Shown piece by piece: positions 15,199 through 24,003 of a stretch of DNA of 36,752 bases. The translations under genes were made by a program, and so were the position numbers. This stretch comes from Bacteroidota bacterium (GTDB lineage: Bacteria; Bacteroidota; Ignavibacteria; SZUA-365). The first letter of the stretch is position 1. Every line of letters begins with the position of its first letter. The notes beneath the pieces are model-generated. The model saw only the letters and a program-made list of their open reading frames with translations, had not been told where the DNA came from and searched no databases. The DNA is taken from the NCBI GenBank assembly GCA_018224345.1, contig JAGTUW010000033.1, forward strand, positions 1 through 36,752. The letters are read 5' to 3'.

Positions 15199-16263
15199 AT
15201 GCACGAATATATCGGCGCGGTTCACATACATTCACGATACTCGGACGGGACGGGGGATATCCCCGATATCGTGCATGCCGCTGCGGAAGTGGGTTTGGAT
15301 TTCCTCATGCTCAGCGACCACAATACTCTGCGTCCGAAACAGGATGGCTGGGAGGGCTGGCGTGAGAATGTCATGCTTCTGATCGGCTACGAGATCAATG
15401 ACCGCGAAGACAAAAATCACTATCTCGCGTTCGGACTCGATAAATCAGTCGGTGTGCGAATCACCGCGCAGGAGTATGTGCGGCGGGTGCGTGAGCAGGG
15501 AGGCATCGGTTTCATCGCGCATCCGGACGAGCAGCGGAACAGCATGCCCGAACATCCGCCCTATCCCTGGCTCGCATGGGATGCGACAGAGTACGATGGT
15601 ATTGAAATCTGGAATCATATGAGTGAATGGATGGAGGGTCTCACCGATGAAAACAAATTCCAGCGTTTCATCCACCCGCTGAAATCCATTACCGCGCCAC
15701 CGGACATCACCTTACGTCGCTGGGACGAACTCGCGCGCTCGCGACGTGTCGTCGGTATCGGCGGCACCGACGCGCACGCGCACAAGGCTGACGTCATGGG
15801 TTTCTTCGATGTCGAAGTCTTTCCCTATAAAGTCATGTTCAAGTCCGTGCGTACACATGTCCTTCTCGACGAACCGCTTCGCACAGGCGATGATGCATTG
15901 TTCGAAACGGATAAATGGCGGTTCTATGACGCATTGCGCGCAGGCAGATGCTTTGTCGCCAATGCAAATCATGGCGAAGCACGCGGATTTTCCTTTTATG
16001 GCACTTCGGCAGAGGAGACGCTGTTGCCGGGAGACTTTGCAGTCTATCCGGGAGAAGGTCGTATCGCATTGCATGTGGAACTCCCGGTCAAAGCCCGTCT
16101 TCGGGTACTCTGCAATGGAAGCGTGGAAAAGGAACTCGTTACTGATGAATACTCTTTTGGTGCATCCGCCCCCGGCGCATGGCGCGTCGAAGCCTGGCTC
16201 AATGACAGGGGCTGGATTTTCTCCAACCATATACGACTCGGCTTCGCTGACGGTACCTGCTGA
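15199..16263 (+). CDS. PHP-domain metal-dependent phosphoesterase
   Basis: The 354-aa product has the four PHP motifs that bind a multinuclear metal centre: HIHSRYSDGTG near residue 10, LSDHNT near 40, IAHPDE near 110, and GGTDAHAHK near 190. It therefore belongs to the polymerase-and-histidinol-phosphatase superfamily and probably hydrolyses a phosphoester, but the substrate cannot be read from sequence. The C-terminal 100 residues look like a small beta domain (RIALHVELPVKARLRVLCNG, WRVEAWLNDRGWIFSNHIRL). The track ORF starts at 15001 inside the repeat region; the ATG at 15199 is chosen because the first PHP motif follows directly. No Shine-Dalgarno site is evident. It is the first gene of a long plus-strand run and is followed by purF after 14 bp. 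Confidence 0.88.
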   Translation: MHEYIGAVHIHSRYSDGTGDIPDIVHAAAEVGLDFLMLSDHNTLRPKQDGWEGWRENVMLLIGYEINDREDKNHYLAFGLDKSVGVRITAQEYVRRVREQGGIGFIAHPDEQRNSMPEHPPYPWLAWDATEYDGIEIWNHMSEWMEGLTDENKFQRFIHPLKSITAPPDITLRRWDELARSRRVVGIGGTDAHAHKADVMGFFDVEVFPYKVMFKSVRTHVLLDEPLRTGDDALFETDKWRFYDALRAGRCFVANANHGEARGFSFYGTSAEETLLPGDFAVYPGEGRIALHVELPVKARLRVLCNGSVEKELVTDEYSFGASAPGAWRVEAWLNDRGWIFSNHIRLGFADGTC

Positions 16264-16277
16264 TCAGCACAACGGCT

Positions 16278-17813
16278 ATGGCCGGCAATACTATGACAAA
16301 CAATCGCCTTCTCAATTCCCGCCTCATCACTGATGAGGAAATCGACAAACCCAGATCGAACTGTGGTATCATCGGTGTCTACGGCAATCCGGACGCATCG
16401 ACACTGACCTACTACGGCCTGCACTCACTGCAGCACCGCGGGCAGGAAGCCTCCGGTATCGTCTCCTGCCAGCGAAGCAATGGAAACACACCTGCGTCCC
16501 GCCTGCGTGTGTTTAAAGCGCCGGGGCTGGTCACCGAGGTGTTTTCCGATCAGGACACGCTCGAAAAACTGCTGGTCGGCGATGTCGCCATCGGACACAA
16601 CCGGTATTCCACCACAGGGTCTGACAATCTGGAGAATATCCAACCTTTCATGGTCAACTACCGAGACGGCCAACTGGCGGTGGCGCACAACGGGAACCTG
16701 ACCAACACACGTTCGCTGCGGCAGAAGCTGGAGAAGGAGGGCACCATATTTCAGACCTCCACCGACACGGAAGTTATTCTTCATCTGACCGCACGCAGCA
16801 AGGCAGAGACACCGGAAGATCGTATCATGGATGCACTCAACACCGTGCAGGGTGCCTACTCTCTGGTCATGCTGCACGGTGAAACACTGATCGCCGCCCG
16901 CGATCCGCACGGTTTCCGTCCCCTGTGCATCGGCCGTCTCGGAGAAACCTGGATTATTGCATCGGAAACCTGTGCGCTCGATATCATGCAGGCAGAGTAC
17001 GTCCGGGATATCGAACCGGGAGAGGTGCTGTTTTTTGACCATCGCATGGATATGTCAGGACAGCCGGTACAGCGCCGGTTGCACTATGAACCTGAAAAGT
17101 ATCATCACTGTATCTTCGAGTTCATTTATTTTTCGAGACCGGATTCAAAAATATTCGGGGAAAACGTGGACAAGATCCGCCGCCGGCTCGGAAAAGCTCT
17201 GGCGGAGGAAGCTCCTGTGCAGGCCAGGGATGACGAACCGGTGTTCGTCATGGCTGTACCAGACAGTTCGAATACTGCTGCTGTCGGCTTTGTGCGTCGC
17301 GCAGGCAAGGATGGCTCGGATACACGTCTTGAGATCGGATTGATCCGTAATCACTATATCGGACGGACGTTCATTCAGCCGGGACAGGAAAAGCGCGAAG
17401 TGAAAGTGCGCATGAAATTCAATACGGTCAAGGGTGTGATCGAGGGCCGGAATGTCGTCATTATAGATGACAGTATCGTCCGGGGCACGACCAGTCGTCT
17501 GCTCATCAACCTTATTCGTGAGGCCAACCCCGCGGAATTGCATGTCCGTATCAGTTCGCCCCCCATCATTCGGCCCTGTCCCTACGGCATGGATTTTCCC
17601 AGCCGCGAGGAATTGATCGCACAGCAGCATCATGAGGATGTCGAAAGCATCTGCCAGGAGATCGGCGCTGATTCATTGGCCTATCTCTCGATCGATAAAA
17701 TGCTGGGCACCGTCGACCATGATGGGAAACGGGGCTATTGTACGGGTTGCTTTACCGGTGACTATCCAGTTCCCATCGAAGAGAACATGCGAAAGGAGGA
17801 TCTCGAAGATTGA
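16278..17813 (+). CDS. purF: Amidophosphoribosyltransferase (Fe-S, B. subtilis type)
   Basis: It catalyses the first committed step of purine synthesis, from PRPP and glutamine to phosphoribosylamine. The 511-aa protein has an N-terminal Ntn glutaminase domain with nucleophile Cys29 (CGIIGVYGN), preceded by a segment that must be cleaved as a propeptide, and a PRT domain with the PRPP loop VVIIDDSIVRGTTS. Four cysteines match the 4Fe-4S ligands of the B. subtilis enzyme: Cys278 (HHCIFEFIYF), Cys434 (RPCPYGMD), and Cys488/Cys491 (GYCTGC). This is therefore the oxygen-sensitive cluster type, unlike E. coli PurF. An alternative ATG at 16293 exists. Its stop overlaps the start of the secreted protease gene. 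Confidence 0.97.
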   Translation: MAGNTMTNNRLLNSRLITDEEIDKPRSNCGIIGVYGNPDASTLTYYGLHSLQHRGQEASGIVSCQRSNGNTPASRLRVFKAPGLVTEVFSDQDTLEKLLVGDVAIGHNRYSTTGSDNLENIQPFMVNYRDGQLAVAHNGNLTNTRSLRQKLEKEGTIFQTSTDTEVILHLTARSKAETPEDRIMDALNTVQGAYSLVMLHGETLIAARDPHGFRPLCIGRLGETWIIASETCALDIMQAEYVRDIEPGEVLFFDHRMDMSGQPVQRRLHYEPEKYHHCIFEFIYFSRPDSKIFGENVDKIRRRLGKALAEEAPVQARDDEPVFVMAVPDSSNTAAVGFVRRAGKDGSDTRLEIGLIRNHYIGRTFIQPGQEKREVKVRMKFNTVKGVIEGRNVVIIDDSIVRGTTSRLLINLIREANPAELHVRISSPPIIRPCPYGMDFPSREELIAQQHHEDVESICQEIGADSLAYLSIDKMLGTVDHDGKRGYCTGCFTGDYPVPIEENMRKEDLED

Positions 17814-20800
17814 GACAGCTCCGTCCCCGCATACTTCGGAAGCTGACATCGGTGCGCACCGCTCTGCTTTTTCTTTCTCCGTTCTTTCTGTTCTCACAGT
17901 ATGCGATCGCACAGCATGCCACCACGTCCGATACGTCGTCACCGGCGCAAAGGCGTGTCTTCGTCAAGGTATTCCATGACCAGCGTGCGGTGGAGGGCCT
18001 CACTGGTTTACGCTTTGCGTCCGCAGGTCTCCATGCAGTGCTCGATCGCTATGGCTGTGCCACGCCGCAACCGATGTTTGATAACAACGGGTTGGCCAAG
18101 GCCGGCATGGACGAGGAGCATCCGCTGGCCGATCTGTATCTGCTGACGCCCCGGCAGGGGACGGACCTTGAATATTTCGTTGAGGAATTATCCCGCCTTC
18201 CCGAGGTACGCTATGCCGAACGCGAAGGAATACTGCGGCTGCATTCGCTTCCTTCGGATTCGGCATGGGACAGCCAGTGGGGCATGCATCGCATCGGGAT
18301 CGTGGAGGCCTGGAACGCGACGCGCGGGAACTCCGACATCGTCCTTGCCGTGATTGACACGGGTATAGATTTCGATCATCCGGATCTCCGGACGCAACAC
18401 TGGATCAATACTGCCGAGGACATCAACGGGAACGGGCGTTTCGATCCCTGGCCCGCGGATGAAATCCGTGACGGTATCAGCGGGGATCTCGACGGTATCG
18501 ACAACGATGGCAACGGCTTTATAGACGATGTGCTCGGCTATGATTTTGTTGATCAGCCTCATCCCGGCAATGCCGCGGGGGGGGATTACCGCGATCCCGA
18601 TCCGCTTCCCCTCGATGAGATGGGACATGGGACAAGCGTTTCGGGTATTATCGCTGCTGCCACCGACAACGGCATCGGTATTGCAGGAGTCGCGCCGGAC
18701 TGTCGCATCATGACGCTTCGTGCCTTTGACGCACGCGGCTTCGGGGCGGAAGGCGATGTCGCACGTGCGCTTGCCTATGCGGTATCGAACGGTGCGCGTG
18801 TCGTCAATATGAGTTTCGGTGACGTGGTATATTCCCGCGTTCTGCGTGACGTTATCCGGTGGTCGTATGCGCGTGGAGTGGTGATGGTCTCTTCCGCAGG
18901 GAATTCACAGTCCGCCGCTCTGCACTATCCGAGCGCGTATGACGAAACGATATCCGTCTCCGCTCTGGCCTCCAATGACATTATCGCTGGCTACTCGAAT
19001 TACGGACAGACGGTCGACATCGCGGCGCCGGGCTCGGATATTCTCACAACGGATCTTGAAGGCAGATACACGCCGTTTTACGGTACTTCCGCCGCGGCAC
19101 CCTTTGTCTCCGGTGTTGCCGCACTGCTACTCTCACGCCATCCGCATTTCGGGCCGGAGGAAGTCCGTGGTATTCTTATCGCTTCCGCAGAAGATCTCGG
19201 GCCACAGGGCTGGGACGAGCGTTATGGCGCAGGCTTGCTGCGTGCCGACAGAGCTGTGGCGCTCGACAACCCCTCCGTCGTCCGCATTACCGCGCCTGGT
19301 ACCGACTTCGCTACCGATGCCGTAAGCATACGGATTCACGGGACTGCAGCCTCGCCGATCATGCGTGGCTTTACGCTCCAATACGGCGTTGGGGCCAATC
19401 CCTCCCGCTGGTTCCCTTTGAGCGACCCGGTAAACCGGCAGGTGATCGATGAGGAACTGGCGGTCTGGGACATCCAATTCCTGCCTGACAGCAGCTACAC
19501 GATCCGACTCGCGGCGGAAAGCGAGAAGGGCATAACGCTCGAAGATCGTGTCGTCATTCACATCGACAGAACACCGCCACGTATTCTCGGTGCACTGTTG
19601 GTCCCTGCGGTCGAGGCCAGCTCATACGGCATCTCCGCCGGCTTCACGACCGATGACCCCACACTGGGCAAGCTCTGGTTTCGCGAACAGGGATCCACCG
19701 CACCATTTCAGTGGGTGTCGGCGGAAGGGCAGTCGGAAAACAATCTCTTTATCGGACGCAGTCATCATATTTATCTGGGCCCGCAGTATTTCACGCCCGG
19801 AAGGACCTATGAATACTACCTCTCGGCCGAAAACGCCGTCGGCCTCGAGACCATTCTGCGCGAGGAGGACGGCCGGAATTTCACCTTCACCGTTCCACCA
19901 CCGATCAGCGCATTCGGCTTCAATCAAAAACCCTGGTCATTACCTCTCGGACGACTTGCGCGTATGACACCGGATCTCAATGGGAACGGTGTTCCGGAAT
20001 TATTGATGAACAATATCCGTGAGGACAATGATTTTCAGGCCTGGGAGTTCAACGGGCTTGGTTTCACGCGTGTCGGCGACGGTGCCCAGGGGAAGGAATT
20101 CCCCCGTGGAAGTGGCGATCTCGACGGTGACGGCTATCCGGAACTGCTGACTTCCTTTGTGCGTGACGGCTTTCTTTATCGCGGGAAAGCCGATGGCTTC
20201 CCCTCGCAGCGTATCTGGGCCGACACCGTTGACGGCAGCTTCTGGTCGGTCGATATCGCCGATGTCACCGGCGACGGTCAGCTCGAACTGCTTGCAATCA
20301 TCGATGATTCGACCTTCGGGGTGTTTGAGTGGACTGGCAGCACGGTCACGGAGAAAGCGCGTATCGTCAATCCGACGTCACCCGGCAGTGAACCGTACAA
20401 CAGCTTCAATGCATCGCGCGCGGCCACCGGCGACTTCAATGGCAACGGACGGCCGAATATTCTGCTGGGCGATCGTGATGCTGATTTCTTCATCGTCGAA
20501 TACGACGGTGCGAACTTCGATGTGATCTGGGGGTCGGAAAATGATTTTATCGAGGGGGGGGACTTTGTCGCTGCCGGAGATTTCACAGGAGATGGTCGTG
20601 ATGAGTTCGCGCTCGGCTTCCGGACGGCGGGCGACGATGTCGTGCCTTTCTGGGTGTTCGGTATCTTCCGTCTCGACGCGAACAACCGGCTCGAAGCGCT
20701 GTGGAATGTGCAATTTCACGGCGTATCCGAAAGTGCGCAGTACGGTGCGTTCACGCGCATCCGCAACAGTCTGACGGCGGCGAATATCGACGACGACCCC

Positions 20801-22168
20801 GAGCTGGAGTTGATTATTTCTTCGTTTCCGGAGATGTATGTTGTTGATTTCAATAGCGTCACGCGGGAGTATGACATCATCTGGCAATACCCGCTGGTCA
20901 ACACCGACGCGGTTGCGGTGGCTGATTTCGATGGCAACGGTATTCCGGTCATCGCATTCGCAACTCCGGACAGTGTGATATTTTTTGAGCGTGATCTTCC
21001 GTATAGCGGTCCGGAGCCACCACGTTCATTGGATGTGCATTATATCGACAGCCGGAGCACGCGCATTTCATGGACCACGGGTGTGCCTGCGCCTGAGTAC
21101 CGGCTCTACAAAGGTGAAGACCCGGGGAATATGGAATTGATGGGGACATTCGCCGCGCCGATACAGTTGACCGACCCGACGCTGCTTCCGGGTACGACGT
21201 TGATGTATGCGATCAGTGCCTATGATGAACAGAGGAGTCCGCCGGAAAGCCCAAGAGTGTTTTCCCGACTTTTCCGGCCCCACGAAACAGCGCGTATTGA
21301 CAGTATCGTATTCGTCGGTGGGGGGCAGTTACGTTTGACGGTGTCACAGAGCATGGGCACGGGCATTCCTTCTCCCTCACATTTTCGTCTCGAGGGACGT
21401 ACCGAGCCCGTCAGCGTGCTTCTCCTCGATGAGTACACCCTGCTGCTGAGTTTCGGATCGCTGAACGACGGCGACTATGGACTTTCACTGAGCGGATTGC
21501 GTGACGGGGAGGGGATTCCTTTCGCGGACGCGACGTACGGTCCTTTTGAAGTTCGCAATACCGTACGCGACGAATGTTATATTGCACGTGTCGAGTATCA
21601 TCCGCCCCGCAGCTTCGATGTCTGGTTCAGCGCGCCGGTGGATGCGACGACAGCCGGGAACCCGGCGCATTACGAATTCCTCCCCGACGGCACGGTGGAA
21701 ACAGCCGAACCGGATCCCGGGCAACCCGCGCTTGTGCGTATCACCGTCAGCGATGATGCACGCATCGGCGCACTGGGCAGGGAGTACGTTCTCAAGGTCC
21801 GTCATGTCCGCTGCATCTCGGGATCCATCATTGGTAATGGCGCTGGCAGCACTGTGGGTGTGATTCTGAACCGGCAGACCCTCGATGACGTATTTGTGTA
21901 CCCGAATCCGCTCAAACCGGTGCACGGACAGCATGTCGTCACCTTTGCGAATCTGACTCCCCGTGCGACTATCCGGATCTACACATTGTCAGGTCTTTTT
22001 ATTGCGGAGGTGGCGGAGAGCGATGGAAACGGAGGTGTGGAATGGGATACGCGCAACGAGCATGGGACACACATCCCTGCGGGTGTTTACCTCTTCCATG
22101 CAACCGGCAGTAATGCGGAAGGGAAGGAAGTTGAAGCGAAACTTGGTAAATTTGCCATCATCAGGTAA
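17810..22168 (+). CDS. Secreted subtilisin-like protease with FG-GAP repeats and T9SS-like C-terminal domain
   Basis: The 1452-aa modular exoprotein has a signal peptide (ALLFLSPFFLFSQYAIAQ), a prodomain (about 40-145), and a subtilase domain with triad Asp183 (VIDTGIDFDHPD), His273 (HGTSVSGI) and Ser427 (GTSAAAPFVSG). An Asp/Asn-rich insertion (GNGRFDP, DIDNDGNG-like) may bind calcium. A beta-rich part follows, then about seven FG-GAP/VCBS-type blades (DLNGNGVPEL, DLDGDGYPEL, DVTGDGQLEL, DFNGNGRPN, DFTGDGRDE, DFDGNGIP), an Fn3-like module, Ig-like modules, and a final domain (VYPNPLKP ... IPAGVYLF ... KLGKFAIIR) resembling type A T9SS sorting signals. It would be secreted across the outer membrane and may attach to the cell surface. 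The TTG start overlaps purF; AAGGAGG lies 10 nt upstream. Confidence 0.92.
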   Translation: MRQLRPRILRKLTSVRTALLFLSPFFLFSQYAIAQHATTSDTSSPAQRRVFVKVFHDQRAVEGLTGLRFASAGLHAVLDRYGCATPQPMFDNNGLAKAGMDEEHPLADLYLLTPRQGTDLEYFVEELSRLPEVRYAEREGILRLHSLPSDSAWDSQWGMHRIGIVEAWNATRGNSDIVLAVIDTGIDFDHPDLRTQHWINTAEDINGNGRFDPWPADEIRDGISGDLDGIDNDGNGFIDDVLGYDFVDQPHPGNAAGGDYRDPDPLPLDEMGHGTSVSGIIAAATDNGIGIAGVAPDCRIMTLRAFDARGFGAEGDVARALAYAVSNGARVVNMSFGDVVYSRVLRDVIRWSYARGVVMVSSAGNSQSAALHYPSAYDETISVSALASNDIIAGYSNYGQTVDIAAPGSDILTTDLEGRYTPFYGTSAAAPFVSGVAALLLSRHPHFGPEEVRGILIASAEDLGPQGWDERYGAGLLRADRAVALDNPSVVRITAPGTDFATDAVSIRIHGTAASPIMRGFTLQYGVGANPSRWFPLSDPVNRQVIDEELAVWDIQFLPDSSYTIRLAAESEKGITLEDRVVIHIDRTPPRILGALLVPAVEASSYGISAGFTTDDPTLGKLWFREQGSTAPFQWVSAEGQSENNLFIGRSHHIYLGPQYFTPGRTYEYYLSAENAVGLETILREEDGRNFTFTVPPPISAFGFNQKPWSLPLGRLARMTPDLNGNGVPELLMNNIREDNDFQAWEFNGLGFTRVGDGAQGKEFPRGSGDLDGDGYPELLTSFVRDGFLYRGKADGFPSQRIWADTVDGSFWSVDIADVTGDGQLELLAIIDDSTFGVFEWTGSTVTEKARIVNPTSPGSEPYNSFNASRAATGDFNGNGRPNILLGDRDADFFIVEYDGANFDVIWGSENDFIEGGDFVAAGDFTGDGRDEFALGFRTAGDDVVPFWVFGIFRLDANNRLEALWNVQFHGVSESAQYGAFTRIRNSLTAANIDDDPELELIISSFPEMYVVDFNSVTREYDIIWQYPLVNTDAVAVADFDGNGIPVIAFATPDSVIFFERDLPYSGPEPPRSLDVHYIDSRSTRISWTTGVPAPEYRLYKGEDPGNMELMGTFAAPIQLTDPTLLPGTTLMYAISAYDEQRSPPESPRVFSRLFRPHETARIDSIVFVGGGQLRLTVSQSMGTGIPSPSHFRLEGRTEPVSVLLLDEYTLLLSFGSLNDGDYGLSLSGLRDGEGIPFADATYGPFEVRNTVRDECYIARVEYHPPRSFDVWFSAPVDATTAGNPAHYEFLPDGTVETAEPDPGQPALVRITVSDDARIGALGREYVLKVRHVRCISGSIIGNGAGSTVGVILNRQTLDDVFVYPNPLKPVHGQHVVTFANLTPRATIRIYTLSGLFIAEVAESDGNGGVEWDTRNEHGTHIPAGVYLFHATGSNAEGKEVEAKLGKFAIIR

Positions 22169-22171
22169 GCC

Positions 22172-22759
22172 ATGAGCAGGAAGAAAAAAAACGACCCCCG
22201 AAAGGAGAATGAGAGTCTGACGACTCCGTCCAACCTCCTCAGCATAGTGCGCATGTTGCTGGTGCTTCCGCTCGTGATCCTTTTCGATGATCCACGCGGG
22301 AATCAGCTGCTGATTGCCGGGCTTGGATTTTTTGCCTATCTGACGGATCTGGCGGATGGCTGGCTTGCGCGCAACTTCGGCGGCGAATCCAAACTCGGCC
22401 GCCTGCTCGATCCCCTGGCTGACAAGGTATTCATTTCCGCCGTCGTCCTGCTGATGATCGTCACACGCATGATTCCATTGTGGTTCGGTATCATTGTGAT
22501 AGCCCGGGATGTTCTGATTTTTCTCGGCGGATTGTATCTGCGCAAGCGCACCGGCGTCATCGTGCAAAGCAATATGCTTGGCAAGGCCGCTGTGGTCGGT
22601 ATCGGTGTGGTGCTCGTCATCGCTCTTTTCAGCGATGGAGGGACGAATGTTGTCCTTACATTGTTTATGACAGTGACCCTCGGCCTGATCGTCGCGTCGC
22701 TCTACGTTTATGCCGAACGGTTTTTCAAAATTCTCAAACAACATCGTGGTACCCGCTGA
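22172..22759 (+). CDS. pgsA: CDP-diacylglycerol-glycerol-3-phosphate phosphatidyltransferase-like protein
   Basis: A 195-aa inner-membrane enzyme of the CDP-alcohol phosphatidyltransferase family. The diagnostic motif D-x2-DG-x2-AR-x8-G-x3-D-x3-D is complete from Asp59 to Asp84 (DLADGWLAR ... GRLLDPLAD). It should bind CDP-diacylglycerol and metal and make phosphatidylglycerol phosphate for membrane phospholipid synthesis; another alcohol acceptor cannot be excluded from sequence alone. Four to six hydrophobic segments fit the fold, and the basic N-terminus (MSRKKKNDPRKEN) is cytoplasmic. It starts 3 bp after the protease stop, with AGG 6 nt ahead of its ATG. Confidence 0.88.
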   Translation: MSRKKKNDPRKENESLTTPSNLLSIVRMLLVLPLVILFDDPRGNQLLIAGLGFFAYLTDLADGWLARNFGGESKLGRLLDPLADKVFISAVVLLMIVTRMIPLWFGIIVIARDVLIFLGGLYLRKRTGVIVQSNMLGKAAVVGIGVVLVIALFSDGGTNVVLTLFMTVTLGLIVASLYVYAERFFKILKQHRGTR

Positions 22760-22770
22760 CGAGCGCGGGT
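22751..22770 (+). promoter_or_regulatory. Hairpin at the pgsA-ftsY junction
   Basis: ACCCGC-TGACGAGC-GCGGGT can form a 6-bp stem spanning the pgsA stop codon. No T-run follows, so it is more likely an mRNA processing or stability element than a terminator. Confidence 0.3.
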
Positions 22771-22798
22771 CATTTCACGTACCAATACTGAAATACCT

Positions 22799-23791
22799 AT
22801 GGGCTTTCTCGACAAACTCAAATTCAACAGACTCAAAGATGGTCTCAGTAAGACACGTGACACGGTCATGGCAAGTGTGTCCCGTGTTATCAAGGCCAAA
22901 CGAAAAATCGACGACGAATTGCTCGACGAACTCGAGGAGATACTCATTCTCGGTGACGTTGGTGTGGCGACAACGGCCCACATCATCGATCGGCTTCGTG
23001 AGCGAGTCAAACGGGAACGGTACGAGAATGCCGACGAGCTGCATCGTCTGTTGCGCGAGGAGGTCTCCGCGCTGTTTCGGCATCACCAGGTCAGCACGAA
23101 TGGCATCGCCATCGAATTGCCCGAAGGAATCTCGCCCTATGTCATCATGGTCGTCGGCGTCAACGGTGTCGGAAAGACGACGACTATCGGCAAACTTGCC
23201 TATAACTACCGCAGTTCCGGAAAGCAGGTGATCATCGGTGCAGCCGATACCTTCCGTGCCGCCGCCAATGAGCAGCTTGAAGTCTGGGCACGGCGCGCCG
23301 GTGTGGATATCATACAACAGGCGCATGGGTCCGACCCTGCCGCCGTCGCCTTCGACACCCTGCAAGCCGCGATATCACGCGAGGCAGATGTCGTTATCAT
23401 CGACACCGCAGGGCGGCTGCACACAAAAGCAAACCTCATGGAGGAACTCAAGAAAATCAAACGCGTCATGAACAAGATTCTTCCCGATGCCCCGCATGAC
23501 GTACTGCTCGTGCTCGATGCGACCACGGGACAGAACGCCATTCAACAGGCGAAACAGTTTACCGACGCCGTCGGCGTCAACGGTCTGGTCGTCACCAAAC
23601 TCGACGGCACCGCCAAGGGCGGAGTGGTGATCGGGATCAGCAGTGAACTGTCCATGCCCGTCAAATATATCGGCGTCGGCGAACAGATAGACGACCTGCA
23701 GGTCTTCGATGATGATTCCTTCGTCCGGGCTCTTTTCGGCGGGCTCCGTACCGAGGATGAAATCACTGTCGAGGATGACGAAGGCCGGTAA
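22799..23791 (+). CDS. ftsY: Signal recognition particle receptor FtsY
   Basis: A 330-aa SRP-family GTPase that docks ribosome-SRP complexes at the membrane for co-translational insertion. The NG core is complete: a helical N domain (DELLDELEEILILGDVG), G1 GVNGVGKTTT (from residue 120), the DTFRAAANEQL insertion-box segment, G3 DTAGR, G4 TKLDGTAKGG, and a closing GEQIDDLQVFDDDSFV. The long acidic A domain of E. coli FtsY is absent, as in most bacteria, leaving a short basic N-terminus as membrane contact. It lies between pgsA and a small membrane protein gene; no clear Shine-Dalgarno site precedes the ATG. Confidence 0.97.
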   Translation: MGFLDKLKFNRLKDGLSKTRDTVMASVSRVIKAKRKIDDELLDELEEILILGDVGVATTAHIIDRLRERVKRERYENADELHRLLREEVSALFRHHQVSTNGIAIELPEGISPYVIMVVGVNGVGKTTTIGKLAYNYRSSGKQVIIGAADTFRAAANEQLEVWARRAGVDIIQQAHGSDPAAVAFDTLQAAISREADVVIIDTAGRLHTKANLMEELKKIKRVMNKILPDAPHDVLLVLDATTGQNAIQQAKQFTDAVGVNGLVVTKLDGTAKGGVVIGISSELSMPVKYIGVGEQIDDLQVFDDDSFVRALFGGLRTEDEITVEDDEGR

Positions 23792-23793
23792 AT

Positions 23794-23798
23794 GGAGG
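23794..23798 (+). promoter_or_regulatory. Ribosome binding site deciding the start of the small protein
   Basis: GGAGG ends 1 nt before the ATG at 23800, too close to serve it, and 7 nt before the ATG at 23806, a good distance. The small gene therefore most likely starts at 23806. Confidence 0.65.
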
Positions 23799-23805
23799 TA
23801 TGGTC

Positions 23806-24000
23806 ATGTTTCTGCCAAGACATCGTCCCAGGCGTTTTGACTACAATCCGCGCTACTACGATCCATCGAAGGATGAACAGAATCGCCGCCGGCGTCAGTT
23901 CAAATTCGAGAGCAACGTGCGCCGAGGCGGGCACCGACCGTTGATCGTTCTGCTCGTTCTGTTTATTCTCGTGTATTTTCTCTACCAATTTATGATGTGA
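23806..24000 (+). CDS. Small Arg-rich protein with one C-terminal membrane helix
   Basis: The 64-aa product has a basic, Tyr/Pro-rich N-terminal part (PRHRPRRFDYNPRYYDPSKDEQNRRRRQFKF) and a single hydrophobic helix at the C-terminus (PLIVLLVLFILVYFLYQFMM), so it is predicted to be tail-anchored with the basic part in the cytoplasm. A good ribosome site and tight packing between ftsY (14 bp) and mutL (3 bp) argue that it is translated. I recall similar short FDYxPRYYxP proteins in Bacteroidota-related genomes but do not know a function. Position next to ftsY hints at a membrane or targeting role, which is speculation. Confidence 0.75.
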   Translation: MFLPRHRPRRFDYNPRYYDPSKDEQNRRRRQFKFESNVRRGGHRPLIVLLVLFILVYFLYQFMM

Positions 24001-24003
24001 ATC

